Shown: positions 42,580 through 55,799, counted from the first letter of the stretch. The stretch is DNA of 64,000 bases from Takakia lepidozioides (GCA_030704615.1 CM060733.1:57474001-57538000); one strand, 5' to 3'. Notes: generated from the sequence alone by a model not told the origin. A program made the numbers and translations.

Positions 42580-43510
42580 TAATCGGAAGGGTCCGGGTTT
42601 TGAAGGCGGGTACCCGGCGGGTTAGGATCCGGGTTACCCGGACCCACACCCAGACCCGTGCTATCACAAAAAACCCGGATCCTAACCCGGATTCATTTCT
42701 AAAATGAACCCGGAACCGGACCCGGACCCGCCTTCTGGGTCCAGAACCCGTTATACCCGCTACCCGTGGGCCAATGTAGGGGGACAGGGTCCGGGTCTTA
42801 AATTTAGATGGGGCATAGGGGGGTCCACCTTGGATCTGGTAGGTTTTGTCATATGTGTGGAGGGGACGAGCAGCAATAGGCAGCAGCGGCCAGCCCCACC
42901 ACGTTGTAGCCTGGTGGTAATGCCCACATACCACCTCAAAAGCGGTTGTGGGTTCAATCCCCGGAGTGGTGTCACAAAGTTGTGCCCTCTGGGTCCATAG
43001 TTTACACCTCCCAAAGGAGACGTCATATATTATTAATATGCCAGATCCCACACATCCATGCTATAGTGATCTACCCTTGAGGCATATTTCTATTCTTAAC
43101 ATGTTTAAAGAATTGATATTGAAAAATAGAAAATGGAACTCAAACTTAATTTAATTCTTATTCATGGTATACATATTCATATTCATGGTATATTTTGAAG
43201 GAATGTCTCTTAAAATAAAATTAATTATTAGGATTTAAAGTTTTTCCAGCCAAAAATAAATTTATCCCTAATTAATCTTAATTTTCTAATTTATTTAATC
43301 AATAAATTAGGACCCGGATCCGAACCCGTGAACCCGCTAATAATTCCCAACAACTACCCAGACCCTAACCCGAGTCCGTGTTGACAAACCCGGACCCGGA
43401 TTTTCCAAATTTCAAAAACCCTGATCCGGACCCGGACTTGGCTCCGAAAAAAAACCCGCACCCGGACCCGGCGGGTTCCTTAAAAAGCCAGAACCCGCAC
43501 AACACTGGAA
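42580..43510. repeat. ACCCGG-rich repeat blocks bracketing AT-rich DNA
   Basis: Degenerate hexamers of ACCCGG and GGACCC type crowd 42590-42770 and again 43310-43500. Between them lie a tRNA-like SINE and an AT-rich segment. Clustered short motifs at both ends resemble subterminal transposase-binding arrays of hAT-like elements, but no terminal repeat or 8-bp duplication was confirmed. Confidence 0.55.
42895..43040 (+). mobile_element. tRNA-derived SINE
   Basis: The segment has an RNA polymerase III A box (TAGCCTGGTGGTAATGC, about 42908) and a B box (GGGTTCAATCCCC, about 42949) at tRNA spacing. The flanks CACCACG and GGAGTGGTG can pair like an acceptor stem. A tRNA-unrelated tail follows. 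It could be a tRNA pseudogene rather than a SINE, since no poly-A or target duplication was verified. Confidence 0.55.
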
Positions 43511-43893
43511 CTTACCCCGCTTTTCATTATTTATTGAAGAATTACTCTATAACAGGAATTCCTAGTGGATGAATGAACCAAACAGATCCGGGGCCGTACC
43601 TACATTGCAAGAAAGACCCCAGTGAATCCAGTCGGGAAAACCGACCACATGCATTTTCTTTATTTCTGTGTCTTATCCTTGGGAGCATCAACTTGCTGCT
43701 ACACTGTACACCAGTCTTCCAAGGAAGATAAGAAAATCGCTTAAAAGGAGGTAGTGATGACGGCAGCAGAAGAAGGGGAAATTGCCTGAGAACGCACCGT
43801 TTTCCACCGCCGAACTCGTTCAAATATCACTAGCAGCTCTGCCTTCTTTCAACCTCAACTGGACACTGATCCACGCTTGTATCTGGATAGATT

Positions 43894-43930
43894 CCGAGAG
43901 AGAGATTGAGAGAGTGATAGAGAGAGGGGT
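43894..43930 (+). promoter_or_regulatory. GAGA-rich tract upstream of the dioxygenase gene
   Basis: GAGAGAGATTGAGAGAGTGA and further GAGAGAG lie about 95-125 bp before the start codon. Such tracts in plant 5' leaders bind GAGA-type factors; the role here is inferred. Confidence 0.4.
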
Positions 43931-44020
43931 TTGTGTCTACAAAGTTTCTTTGTGCTTTGAATGTGGTGGTGATTTCTTACAGGAGCCTGGGAATCATTTT
44001 TCTTCCCTGAATTGGAAACC

Positions 44021-46742
44021 ATGGGGCTAGAAGACCCACTGGTGCACTCCATTGAGAATTTGCGGATTGATCCTGCCTTTGTGCTGGATCCAGAGCACCG
44101 ACCTAAGCGTAAGCACAATGAGTACAGCACTGCTGGCGACCAAGTGCCAGTGATTGACTTAGCCCCACTTCGATCGAAGGGCTTGGAGAAAGGGGATAGT
44201 GATAACCTCCAACGCTTAATTGAGGAGGTTGGTAGAGCATGTGAAGACTGGGGCTTCTTTCAGGTGATTAACCATGGCATATCTCTCAGCCTTCTGGAGG
44301 AACTGGAGACGAATGCGAGCGAATTTTTCGGCCTCCCACTTGAGGAGAAGAGAAAGGTATAATTAACGTCTGATTCAGTACAATTGGGTTTCATAGCCAC
44401 GCAACGAGTAATAACTTCGAGCTGAATATCGTCATACGGTGGGGGGAAAGAAGGAGAGAGATGACGATGTCTTCAGATTTTTTCTTTGCAGTAGGATTGT
44501 GGCCATGTGCTCTTGGGCCGGTCTGGATGAGCAGAAACGAGAGGGGACGGATGGGAAGGGGGCACTAGAGTGGGGAAGTAAGAATTGGATGCCAAATTGC
44601 ATGGTCTAGAGTCAAGGTTTAGCTTTTTGAGCTTCTCAAATTGAATGAAAAGAACTTCGGGGAAAGTCCACTTGACGCTTGCGAAGTGGCAAGGGGGGAT
44701 AAAGCTCTTTGACAGTGACCTCTCTAAGCACTTGAAATTCTTTCATTGTGCTCCACTTGCATAATACTAAGAACGGAGTGCCTACCTAATCTCAGGTGCG
44801 GCGAACGTTTGACAATGCACTCGGCTACTTTGACACCGAGCTCACTAAGAATGTGCGGGACTGGAAAGAAGTCTTTGATTTCGTTACCCGGGGAGTTTTG
44901 GAGCTACCTCAGGAATTGGATAGCGAGAGCAAACAGACTAAACTTTACGCAAACCAGTGGCCCCAGATACCCACTGGGTTAAGGTATGTGTGAGTTGTTT
45001 GATGCGAAGCGCTAGACTGTGCTCCCCAGGGGACTGCATAGTTGATGACATACTGAAAGGTCAAGGAGTATCTCTCTCTCTACATACTGTTGAGTGCAAG
45101 GCAAATATTATTAGGAAATCTGTCGTTGGGCAACTTCTGAGTGGTTCTTATTGCTCTACTTTTTCACAAGAGTCCTCAGGGTCCCCTCTCGACATTGTCT
45201 TAAGTTCTCATGTCTCTCACTGCATCTCTCCATTCTAAATTACTTTTGTTTTTATGGCTCTCTCTTGACATTTGAGCTTAGATGTGGCCCTTGGCATGTT
45301 GTCAGTAGCATGTGCTTGCTTTATGTTATATGGAAATAGATGCGCTGGTTTTGTTACTTCCGTGAATTGTTTTTAACATGTAAACAGTGAACATAAGTAT
45401 CATTGTTTCAGCTTATATCAAGACATTGCTGGAAGAGATGAAGGAAGTTTGATATATAGTTGTCAACGTGTATTGGTATCTAACTCAGATTAATTTGACA
45501 GGTGGCTTCAAATGCCAGAGAATAAACATTTTGGAATGAAGGTTGGGTGAATAGAAAATATGGTGAACACTGCAGGTAGAATGAATCAGTCGAGTAACCA
45601 CCCACCCACTTGGAGTGTCCTTACTTGCAGTCAACCTGAGATCAACCCGTGTAATAATTGCTATGGCAGGGGGGTCTGCGAGAAGTGGGGCAAGGCTGTA
45701 GAAGGCCTGGGTTTTGAGGTCTTGGGTTTGATTTCGCAAAGTTTGGGTTTACCTGCAACCCAATTTCATCATTACTGGAAGGAAGACAGCAATTTTGTAC
45801 GCTTGAACTATTACCCAAAGTGTCCTGCGCCAGATCTGACACTTGGCGTGAGCCGACACAAGGATGGGGGTGCGCTTACCGTGTTGGTGCAAGATGAGGT
45901 TGGGGGTCTCGAGGTGAGACGGAAAGATGGAGAGTGGATAGGAGTAAAACCGCGCCGTGATGCATTTGTCATCAATGTCGGGGATCTCTTTCAGGTATGT
46001 GTAATTAACAGACCTAGAACCTTTTATTGCACAGGTTATTCCAATCACAGACATACTTGGGATTGTCTAGAGCCTTGAACCTGAAGGGTAGTGATTGGTT
46101 TCCAACCTCTAATTGCAGACATGTCCTCAGAACGAGGATGAGACTACACTGTAAACATCCATGAAAAGCCTCTTCCCTAACAGGTACTGCCCCCTTTTCA
46201 CCAATTACAATGAACATGGCTCAATTGATCCTGTAAACTTCCAATGGATTATACATATTCCATAGAACATGGACTGCCAAGAGGGGCTGAAGAAAGTGGG
46301 CTTTCCTCCGCCAACCTAAGCTAGCACTCAACAGAGTAAAGCACTTCAGAGGCTTGGCTATGACCAAACAAACTCGTATCTTCCCTCTTCCCTCCAAATA
46401 AAGAACAAGAGAGAAAGAAAGAACGTTTTGTTTTGCAATGACATTGTGCAATGAAATGGAACACAGGTTTGGAGTAACGACAAGTATCAGAGTGTGGAGC
46501 ATCGAGTGGTGGTCAATGAGAACAAACCTCGTTACTCTTTTCCCCTCTTTTTCAATCCTTCATATTCCACAGATGTGGCGCCAGTGCCAGAACTACTGGA
46601 TGGAAAGCATCCACCGCTCTATCGCCCCTACAGCTGGGGTATGTTCATGAAGAGCAGAAAAGATGGAAACTTCAAGAATTTGGGAGTTGAGAATCTTCAG
46701 ATCTCTCACTTTGCTATCAATCGGAAGGAATCAGCTGTTTGA
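44021..46742 (+). CDS. 2-oxoglutarate- and Fe(II)-dependent dioxygenase (At3g19010-like)
   Basis: Four exons join in frame: 44021-44356, 44796-44983, 45670-45993 and 46467-46742, giving about 373 residues, normal for plant 2OGDs. Exon 1 has the N-terminal domain (VPVIDLAPL, CEDWGFFQVINHGIS, FGLPLEEKRK). Exon 2 has ALGYFDTELTKNVRDWKEVF. Exon 3 has NFVRLNYYPKCP and the iron ligands in SRHKDGG. Exon 4 has the third ligand in SVEHRVVVN and the 2-oxoglutarate-binding RYSFPLFF. The sequence pattern resembles the Arabidopsis At3g19000/At3g19010 branch rather than gibberellin or ACC oxidases. The enzyme would hydroxylate or desaturate a small molecule in the cytosol; the substrate is unknown. All catalytic residues are present, and this looks like an active gene. 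Confidence 0.9.
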
Positions 46743-49174
46743 CACCAGTAGTTTAATCTCACAGCTCCTTCATATTTTCATCTTGATATTTGTGGACTGT
46801 ATGTATAGTGGGGGTGGGACAGAAATGTACTTATCGTCAGAGTCTTCTTCCTGTAGGTTTTACCCAGGACAGAGATGAAAGTGTGGATAGTCATATCAGA
46901 GGAGCGAAACTTAGAAGATCTATTAAAGGGAAGGAAAGGCAGCGGGATGGAATCTTGGCCCTTGACCATTTCAGAGTAGTAACATGAAGATGTCATGAGG
47001 AAGAGGTGAAAGTTAGGCAAGCATATATGAAGTGGATTAGGGCTGTACTCTTTGGATGTATATTTATGGTGACATAAGCTGAATTGGACTGTATATGTTT
47101 CATGCTGATGATACTTGAGGGTGATCACAGCCCAGAGTGAGATAAAGCCCTTTGGCAAGTGATTTTGTGTGGTCTTGGAACACAGCTAAAATTCCCTTAC
47201 AGTAACTGAGCATTGGATTTTCACAGTACTAGTGCGCCCTGGTGCATCTCATTACCTGGTCTCTTGAATTGGGTTGGCTGGTTGACGTTTATCATGCTAT
47301 AGTTACACAGTGTCGGAGCAATGGTACATACTCGCAATGTAGCTGTGCAGGGGTGCACTGCCAAATGTACACATTACTTGTCCGGTTCACTTCTTCCCTT
47401 TATGAGAGAGATGCCCTTCGAGAGCACCTGCATATGATGGGAAAGAAGGAATTTCCCACAAAATGGCGTTGATGAGAATGATTCGAAGAACGGCTGGCAT
47501 TGTCAAGACATTTCCTATTGTTCGTACACGCTATCAAGATATTTTACACCGTGAAGCTGGCGTTGAGTTGAGTTTCAAGTTCCCATGGGCAAGATATCAT
47601 ACATAGCAGCTGCAGGCGGGAGACTCTTCAGTATATCTACGATAGATATGGACTTGCAGACTACCTATTCTTGATAAGAAATAGATGGCTCCCTCAAACT
47701 TATAAGATCATGTAGTCATGAGACATGATCGTCGTTGATTTTGTCATAGCCCTCAGGGGCGCTTCGTCGCAGGAAGGGTCGGCAAATTGTTGGAAGAAGC
47801 AATGTTGTCATGCTCGGAGTGCTGATGCATTCTCTAGCTAGTGTGAATTCACACTTCTTGCTTTCAAAACAAGCATTTGGGTGGTTACTGCACTCTTGAT
47901 GGCTGGCTATTGATGTGTTAATGCAGGCCCCATACCTCTCCACATGCCACAGTCAAACTGGAGCCTTTCTAGTTTTTAGATTTACTAAAAATCTTCAAAG
48001 TCTGATGCATGCGAGGAAAAATGCAGGAGAACACCACCCCGTCGAGACATGTTGTGAGATTGGCGCCGTGCACGAAGGACCTAGCCGTAATGATGAAGTT
48101 GGGGACCATGAAAAACGCTATGCTGGAAATCGACCGGTGGAACTTTGCATCTAGCTTGTGCACGTTGCTGCAGACAAGCTTCTAGGCACTGGGCTTAGTG
48201 AGGAGCCCATAAAGAGGGCAGCTTGTTTCAATCCTTGCTTGCATGCATCTGTCTGCACTGATTGTTCAGTTAAAGCTTGGAACGAGCCCAAAAAAGTGTC
48301 CCCATCTGCTGGTTCAACCACTTACAGAACTATGTGGAATCCATCTCCTAGTGCAGACAGGTTCAAACAGACAGAGTGAGCGCAGAGGAGTAGGCTATGA
48401 GCCAATTTTGGTACGACTTATGGCACTTTGTGTCACAAGCTTTGCACATTCTTCTTCCTTCAGCTTTCCACAGTTTCGTCTTTGAACGGACCCATCGTTG
48501 CAGAATTCTTTTGAGGAAGAGGGTGGGGGCTAAACCGATTAGCAATCCTTGAATGTTTACACCATCCCATCGCAAGAAATTCCCAGTTATACAGACTGGT
48601 TGTTGGCGTGTCCAACCAGATCGTTTTGCCCAATAGAACTTCCACTTTCGAAAGCTTCAAATCAACCTCACTTCAGCAAGTGTACAGTGACGGACATCAT
48701 ACATCATTCTGACAGAATAATCAGGAACAGAATGTTGGACAGATGGTAGGGTCCCCATGAGGAATTTACTCTGAGGATGTGGTCAGCACGTGATGGTAGC
48801 GTGGTACAGATTCTTGAGGGATGGCTTCTGGGTTATAGTAAAATGAAACAAAGACTTCGCAGATTGAAAGCGTTAGCCTAACATGTGAACTCATTACATC
48901 GGGCGATTTGTACGGCCGCCACATGGCAGGTTTTGATTGGACGGACCTGTGGAGATGAGCAGGTCTGGTCAGACGTTTGGCCAGATCTGAAGAGGCTGGG
49001 TGGGTATATGTATGTGTGTGTGCAGAGCTTACGGTCTCACAGCAAACAAAATCCATGCTTTGGTTCTTCCAGAGTTTCTCCAGTCCGTATGAGATCGTAA
49101 GATTTTCTGATCTCAAAGGTGGTCCAGAACTGTAAAGCCATCCGAGTGCCTGCATCTGGTGGTGCTGGGATGAG
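46743..49174. other. Intergenic; no gene supported
   Basis: The first part is presumably the 3' untranslated region of the dioxygenase gene. No domain is recognisable in the short frames present. Confidence 0.45.
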
Positions 49175-52100
49175 ATGAGTTGGAGATGCCATGGCCAGAC
49201 GTACGCCGAACTTGTGTCGAATCTGCAGAGTGGGTCCCTTTTCAATTGTGGTTGATTTTTGTGGATTTTGGGCTGTTTTGCACCTTGCGGCTTTCGAGCA
49301 CAATCTCATCGCCACTTTCCACTGTGGGTTTTAAATCTCATTGCCTTTGCACTTTGCAGTGTCTTTACAGTTAAGTTGGGTGCCACGTACTGTGCGTTTG
49401 ATCCATAGATGATCTTGGAGTCAATGGAAGCGGGATTCTGGTCCTTATTACTCTCCACATTCTTTGGGCGGATCTCTCATTCACATTACCGGAACTTGAA
49501 AACTGAATGGTTTGGATGATGGATTCAGTGTTTCTTTTCTCTCTGACCCTAAATACTTCCCTCTTTGATCTCGCTGTGAAAATGTTTTTATGACTATATT
49601 GCTGGAATCAATACTCTGCTCTATAGTGTAATGACAATGCCAACACTTGAATCAAGATTCAAGCCCGTGTAAACGGATTGTTGAATGCGGTACGCAATTG
49701 CTATGGCGAGTATCATAAAGTGGTGGTTGACAATCCCCCTCTGGTTGGGAAGGGTTAGTATCATGTTAGGATAATACCCTGCGGTGTACGACATAGCCAC
49801 CGGTCAAGGACTGCATCTAACGATTGCATTTGTTCTTTCTCATTCTTTCAGAGATCTTTGCACGATAAGACAGTTGACAAGAGACTAAGAATATGACGTG
49901 GTATATTTATGCAGAACATGGCATTCTCACATCACCAGAGGCAGCAGCAGCCATGTCCAAAATTGACCGGAAGCTCTTTGTGCCTGACGATGGCTCGCCA
50001 TATGACGATGCTCCCCAGCTCATAGGTTTCTCTCTCTCTTTTACAAATACACAAATGGGGTCACTGATAGTGCAAGCACAGCCACATTTGGTACAGCTGT
50101 GCAATCCAGGGGGTAGATGCTCTTTTTTTATCTTATGTTTGACTGGTTTCGTTACTACAGCAATATGTGCCACGTCTTCGTAAGTAGAAATGGATAGAGT
50201 TCCAATCCTGGATTCAAGTATGTCAATGCAAGCTATATATCCTCTCAACTCCTCTCCCAATTATAGAATACCATTTCATCATTTCTCTCTCTACTTCTCC
50301 CACTTTCAAAGTCATGATTTTCCTTTCTCTTTCTCTCCCCCCCCCTCTCTCTCTCTCTCATGGGCTACGGCAAACAACGTCTTATGAGTACATTCTCTCT
50401 CTCATGGGCACACAGACAGGCACACTGGAAAATCTGGAAAGAAAAGGGTTTGTTGATCCCTTTCACAACTCACTCTAGAATCTCCTTGTAAGGGAACTTT
50501 GTGTTATTTTTGGCAAATACATGACTGCCTTCAACCTTGAGGTCTTTAGGGACTAGAACTTGTTCCCTACACCAAGAAAGCTAATGGTGGATGGATGGGG
50601 CTTTGCAGGTTTTGAAGCTACAATATCTGCTCCGCACATGGTATGCAGTTTTGTGTTTAAGGGGCAAAATCAAGTCCAAAAGTTCACTTGAAACTCAACA
50701 GACTTGTGGGCTTCAGTTTTGGGGTGGTCCCCACAGATATATTCCTGTGAAAAGTAGAAGAAAGGGCCAAATTTTGATGGGGCTATATGCCTGATAGAAT
50801 GACAATCTCCCTGCTATGGCTGTGTGCAGCATGGGTACTGTCTCTCTTTGCTGGCGGATTACCTGAAGCCTGGAATGCATGTTCTGGATGTTGGTTCTGG
50901 CTCGGGCTACTTGACAGCTGTCTTTAGCCTGATGGTATTTCCATTTCCTTTCCCTTTCTTCTTTGGGCATGTAGGTGTCATTTTTATGCCGCAATGGGTT
51001 CTGCATAGAAAAGTACAACGGACAGATGCAAGTGAAAATAGAGACAAGCAACATCACTTGTGGGGGCTCAGCACTGTGGAAAAGCAAAATTGGTGTGCTC
51101 ATCTGCATGACCTGCACTGTCCTGCCCAATACGTCACTCCCTGAATGCATGTCATTGTGACTGCACAAGTGAATGTGTAGCCTTGTTCAAGAAAATGTAT
51201 AGTTTCACTTCACGAATGTTATTCCCATTGTTATACCCATGACCTTCACGTGTTTGAAGTGTGGTCCCGAAGGAAGCTAGGCAGATGCATCCACCATATG
51301 CATGCTACATATGGCCACCGTGGCAATTGGTGGCAGAAGCAACAACGATTGCCTTGCTAAAGACTCGCATGCTGTAGGGCTCGATATTCTTGGATAACTC
51401 ATTTGGTGTGCACTGACGTTCAATTTGTGTTCTCACTCATAGCTGCGCCACCCTCTTTGCAGGTTGGGGAGGCAGGAAGGACAGTGGGAGTAGAGCACAT
51501 CCCAGAGCTTGTTGAGCGGTCGCTTGATGCCATCAAGCAAACACCTGCAGGATTTCTCCTTGGCACTGGCCGTCTCAGCATTCATGGTATTTTACCTACC
51601 CAAGAAACACTGAGGTGGCTCGTATGTGAACTTGTGTTCCTTCCTCCAATCGTTCCCTCTTTTTTTCTGGAAGACTATGACCACAAGCTGCTATAAAGCT
51701 CAGGTTTATCAGTATATTTTCTTCACTCTTCTGTTTGGCTGAGTTCATAAGCTTGACTTAACAGGTTGTGGAGTTTCAGCTTAGACTCAAATGAAACTAG
51801 TCTCGTCTTTGCTGGCGAGACACAAAGTCTTAGATAAATGGGTTGTCACTGATTGTGCTTTCCTCATTGACGTCAGAACAGAAAGCATCATGCTGTTTCC
51901 AGCACTGCTGATTTAGGCCTCTCTATCTCACCACAGATGTCACATTGTACCATGGTGGCACTGCCAACCACACTACAGAGATGTATTTGCCTGCAGCTTT
52001 AAATAATCACAATGATTTGTATTTTTAAGAAGGAATGTTAAGGCCGTCTGGAGCCAACATAAATGAATTTCGTAGTGCTACTTGCCAATGAACCTGATGT

Positions 52101-53104
52101 TGGTTTGTACTGAATCTTATTTTGGGAAGCGGATATTGTGCAGTGGCTGATGGCAAGAATGGATATTCAGATGGAGGACCCTATAATGCCATCCATGTGG
52201 GAGCTGCAGCAGCAGGTAGGCACCAAAGTTTTGTGCTCTTTCAAGTGGCAGGTCAGTTCTCACTATCCTTCAGTCAGATTGTTTCATGGGCTCTCATCTT
52301 CAGTGTTTGAATGATGTATTGGAATGGTTGTATCAATTACCAACAGAGATGCCAGAGGCGCTTGTGGATCAACTCAAGCCTGGTGGCCGCATGGTGATCC
52401 CAGTTGGGAAAACCTCCCAGGTGGACTGTCCCCTCTCCCCTTCGGAATTTGTTTTTGGCCCCAGAGGTCCTTCGTGCCCCCCTGTGGAAATCTTTCTCTC
52501 TCTAAAGTACCATTTCATTTCTCTCTTCTTGGATCTACAACTTAGTTCCGTGGTGCCTAGTGTGATGTTCTACATGTGTCTTTGGGCCTCCTTTGGACGT
52601 AGTAAATTTGTCTTGTTCTCTCCCCTCTCTCTTGTTGTCCCAGGTCTCAAATCAAGACTCCACCTTCCTGTCCCAATTTATCATTAGCTGTGTGCAAGTT
52701 CTTCCATGTTTCAAGCCCAGTTGCACCCGGAGTAGTAAAATATCCCAGCTTTAGAGTATGTCTGTGCCAAAAGATACTAATTGATAACTCAGACCTCCAT
52801 GCAACTCGAGGATCCGCTTTTCTAGAGCCTCATTTCCGTAATGTGTTGGAAAATTCTGTTGCATAGAGCCCCTCCATTTTGGGTGACCATCTTCGTGTGT
52901 GGCAAAATTTCTCAGCCAATAATGCTCAATTTTCCGAGATTTAAGTTTTTCTTCCCTTCTTGAACCCTCTTGAATGAGACGGTGCATTTTGATGAAAACT
53001 ACACCTTTGGACCAGTGCAGGACCTTGTTATTGTGGAGAAGCTACTTGATGGATCAATAAAAAAGACTGTCGAGATGGGCGTGCGCTACGTACCTCTTGT
53101 CTGA
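49175..53104 (+). CDS. PCMT: Protein-L-isoaspartate O-methyltransferase (PIMT)
   Basis: Eight exons assemble in frame with GT-AG sites: 49175-49229, 49915-50025, 50609-50640, 50830-50934, 51463-51586, 52144-52215, 52347-52420 and 53021-53104, about 218 residues (family about 225). Exon 1 gives [18 protein letters not shown]. Exon 2 gives [20 protein letters not shown] and [17 protein letters not shown]. Exon 3 is only 32 bp ([10 protein letters not shown]). Exon 4 has the AdoMet-binding [13 protein letters not shown]. Exon 5 has [13 protein letters not shown], exon 6 [10 protein letters not shown], exon 7 [16 protein letters not shown] and exon 8 VRYVPLV then stop. The enzyme methylates isoaspartyl residues in aged proteins so that they revert to normal aspartate, mainly in the cytosol. 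All motifs are present; the gene looks intact. Confidence 0.92.
50328..50362 (+). repeat. CT microsatellite in PIMT intron 2
   Basis: A C run followed by (TC)n lies between exons 2 and 3. It has no known function. Confidence 0.8.
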
Positions 53105-53879
53105 CCCACTTGCTCTTTGCATACAAAATGTGCCAGTTGGGGTTGGGTCTCGAATGGTACCAAATTTCCCACTGATTTCTGTATAGAGATTTGCCTCTGA
53201 TTAATTTGGACTTCCCCTGGTCAATAAAGGCATGGTCCGTAACCTTGCAGCACAACCTCTCTTACATTCCTGCTGACTGTCTCTGTCCTACTTGTCCCGT
53301 GGGCCTCTGAGCCTGGCAGTGTAATAAATTCTTGTTTCTGGGGATGCTATTAAGTTTCCTTTCCCTTTCTTTCCCCTTCCTCCTTCCTATCCCCTGAGCA
53401 ATAGTTGCTTTAGGCTGCTTGTGGGGGGCCCCTCCCTCTTTCTTGTTTCTTTCTTCCTCTTGTCCCATAAGCTCTTTGAGCTTCCCGCGGGCGTTTGAAG
53501 TACCATTTCATTGCATTTCTTTCTTGTTTTCTACTTTCCTTTGTGCAATAGGATCTTTGGGCTTCCCATGGATTTTATAAAGTTTATTGTTTCTTTCTGC
53601 CACACACATATGCAGTCAATCAACAGTGGTCAATCAACCCTAATACTGCATCCTGTTGATTGTTGAACTCCATGGCAATCTCAGTACAGTTCCTATCTCT
53701 CTCATTCTCTCTCACACACACATGTCATACCTGCTTTGGCTGTCCCCTTAAGTCAAGAGCTGTAAGGTTACTTCACAGGCAATGTTCCTGAGGAACAGCC
53801 ACCATGAGTGTGTGAGCGTCTCACTTCTCTGGGCCCTTTGGGCCTGAAAGAACTTCTCTCACTCTTTTCCTCTGTGTCT
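53105..53879. other. Intergenic, pyrimidine-rich; no gene seen
   Basis: It contains the likely PIMT 3' untranslated region and several CT-rich stretches. Confidence 0.45.
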
Positions 53880-54130
53880 CTCTTTGTGGTGCGGGGAGCC
53901 TACCTTTGAACAAGAAACAGATGCAGAGGGGAAAAGAAGGAGATGGTTATGCCCAATGTGCGGGCAACCTCAAGACAATATCCATTTTCTGATACATTGT
54001 CCGGGGTATTCTCACCAGAGAGTGACATTCTTCAGGAACAGCAAGAACGGGATTCCTGTTCACAAACTTTGAAAATCTTGAGACAGAGACTAAAGCCCTG
54101 GCCCTGTTGGGTCTAACTTTTGGGCTGCTC
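53880..54130 (+). pseudogene. LINE ORF2 C-terminal remnant
   Basis: The frame reads RRRWLCPMCGQPQDNIHFLI then HCPGYSHQRVTFF, the Cys-Cys-His-Cys finger found at the end of plant LINE reverse transcriptases (compare CPACIGRS...FFFYCPVYYD near 24680 on the minus strand). A stop follows at 54070. No reverse transcriptase core is present nearby. Confidence 0.55.
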
Positions 54131-55400
54131 ACACAGTGGATTGATGCTTGTGAAGAGGGCTTTCTAGAGGATATGGGGAAAGCCCGAACTAATTGTTTAT
54201 ATATCAAGGTAGGTCGCACTACTGGAGTGAGCCCCTCACAAAGGTAGTGCCTCTTCCCTATGTTTCCGTCCAAACTGGGCACAGGGTCTATGGTCACAGG
54301 GCTACGTCTTATGAGTATTCTTAGTGATGCTTTGTTGGCTCTGTCCCTTAAAATGGCAAATCTGGTCAACTGTCCTTACACCATGTCAAGACTGTTATTG
54401 GTCCGAAAACATCCCTTGGTGTCTGTTGTGCTGAGTCATGCCAATTAGAAAATGAGCAATTACAATGTGTGTATAGTGAAATAACATAAGATCTAGTAGA
54501 AACTATTTAGAACACTAACTACACCTCACTTTTGCCGCAATCAACAGAGCCTTCGCTGTTTGCGGCTTGCTGCATTAGGCCATTCGAAGCAGTGACTCTC
54601 ATATTGAGCAGACCATCAATCTTGGCCATTAATGAAGCTGAGGTTTAGAAAAACATGGCTCCTCAAATGTGAGATCTTTCGACCAGGGAACCTGCTGTCC
54701 GGAGAGAGCACCTGGGGCTATGCAATTGTAGTGCCCAAAGAAGATGGTTGTGCATACCCCGCGACCTCTCAAATTTCAGAAACAACAGTCATAAAATTTT
54801 GATTTCTGTATGTTTGCAACAGACAAACATCAGAGATATTAACAATTGCACTTTATTGCATTGGCTATTGTTGAAGTTTGAATGCCTTTCAGCAGAGGAT
54901 TGGACTCAGCCAGATACCTGGAAATTTTCCAGATAATGATGGAGTTTGTCTCTGAACATCACATAGGGTCATGTTTATTTCACAAATCTAGATATTTTGT
55001 GTCTTGAGTGAAACGATAAGAGAATGAAAAAGCATTCTAGAATTTATGGAGGGTATTCAAAATTTTTGAGGAGTCCAGTTATTTTTTCTAATTGGCTTGA
55101 GTATATAGCCTTGAATGCATCCCAGTCAATTTCATGCAAAGATTAATTCTCCTATTGCTACCCACATCAAATGCCCATGTTTTGGTGTCGATAACTACTT
55201 TTAGCCATTGCTACTGCCTATACTTTTAATTTTAACTTGACACGAAAAGCAGCAAAGTCTAACAAGCAAATATATTTCATCCAACACCAAAATCGATGTA
55301 TTCCATCCATTGTATCCAATGTATTCCATACATTGGTCCCGTAAAAATCTGGTCCCGTGACATGCGGGGAGAACCATTGCATAGTCTCAGAAAGCGATTG
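54131..55400. other. Intergenic, AT-rich; no gene seen
   Basis: No domain is supported. A segment at about 54516-54590 resembles 363-440 (see findings). Confidence 0.45.
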
Positions 55401-55407
55401 CAGAATC

Positions 55408-55625
55408 AGATTTCCGGCCCCTTACTGCGATTAATCCTTCCCCTATCAATTAGCTCCACATCATCAGGATTCACCACAAGGAAGAGGCTCGTAGGATCTG
55501 TGATAGTGTCAACGGCGTCGAGGCCTTCGACATCATATTCCTCATCGTCATTTGGTGCCTCAATTATCTCATTGGCTACCTGAGCCTCACCAGCGACCTG
55601 AGCCTCATTGGCTACCTGAGAAAGA
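55408..55625 (-). CDS. Possible terminal exon of an acidic protein with a short repeat
   Basis: The minus-strand frame reads QVANEAQVAGEAQVANEIIE, a tandem repeat, then NDDEEYDVEGLDAVDTITD and VNPDDVELIDRGRINRS, and stops. The composition is protein-like and open, but no family is recognised. It could be the C terminus of a decayed transposon gene (CACTA proteins end in similar acidic tails) or a host exon. Confidence 0.3.
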
Positions 55626-55799
55626 TCAGGAATTACATACCACTAGAACATCCGGGGACGGCAACAACCATCAATTTGAGCCATTTACTGATTGTTTTCA
55701 CTCCAACACGAACTTGGCTATACCACTGCAACCAATTACCACAACACACAAGCAATTAAAATTAGCTAACCACAAATCCAATCAGCCTATATCAATATA

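Noticed and set aside
42704-43572. Pro-Asp-rich frames (PEPDPDPP type)
   Set aside because: They are translations of ACCCGG hexamers.
47915-48163. Overlapping short frames on both strands
   Set aside because: No family resemblance, no splice context, and they lie in intergenic DNA between two complete genes.
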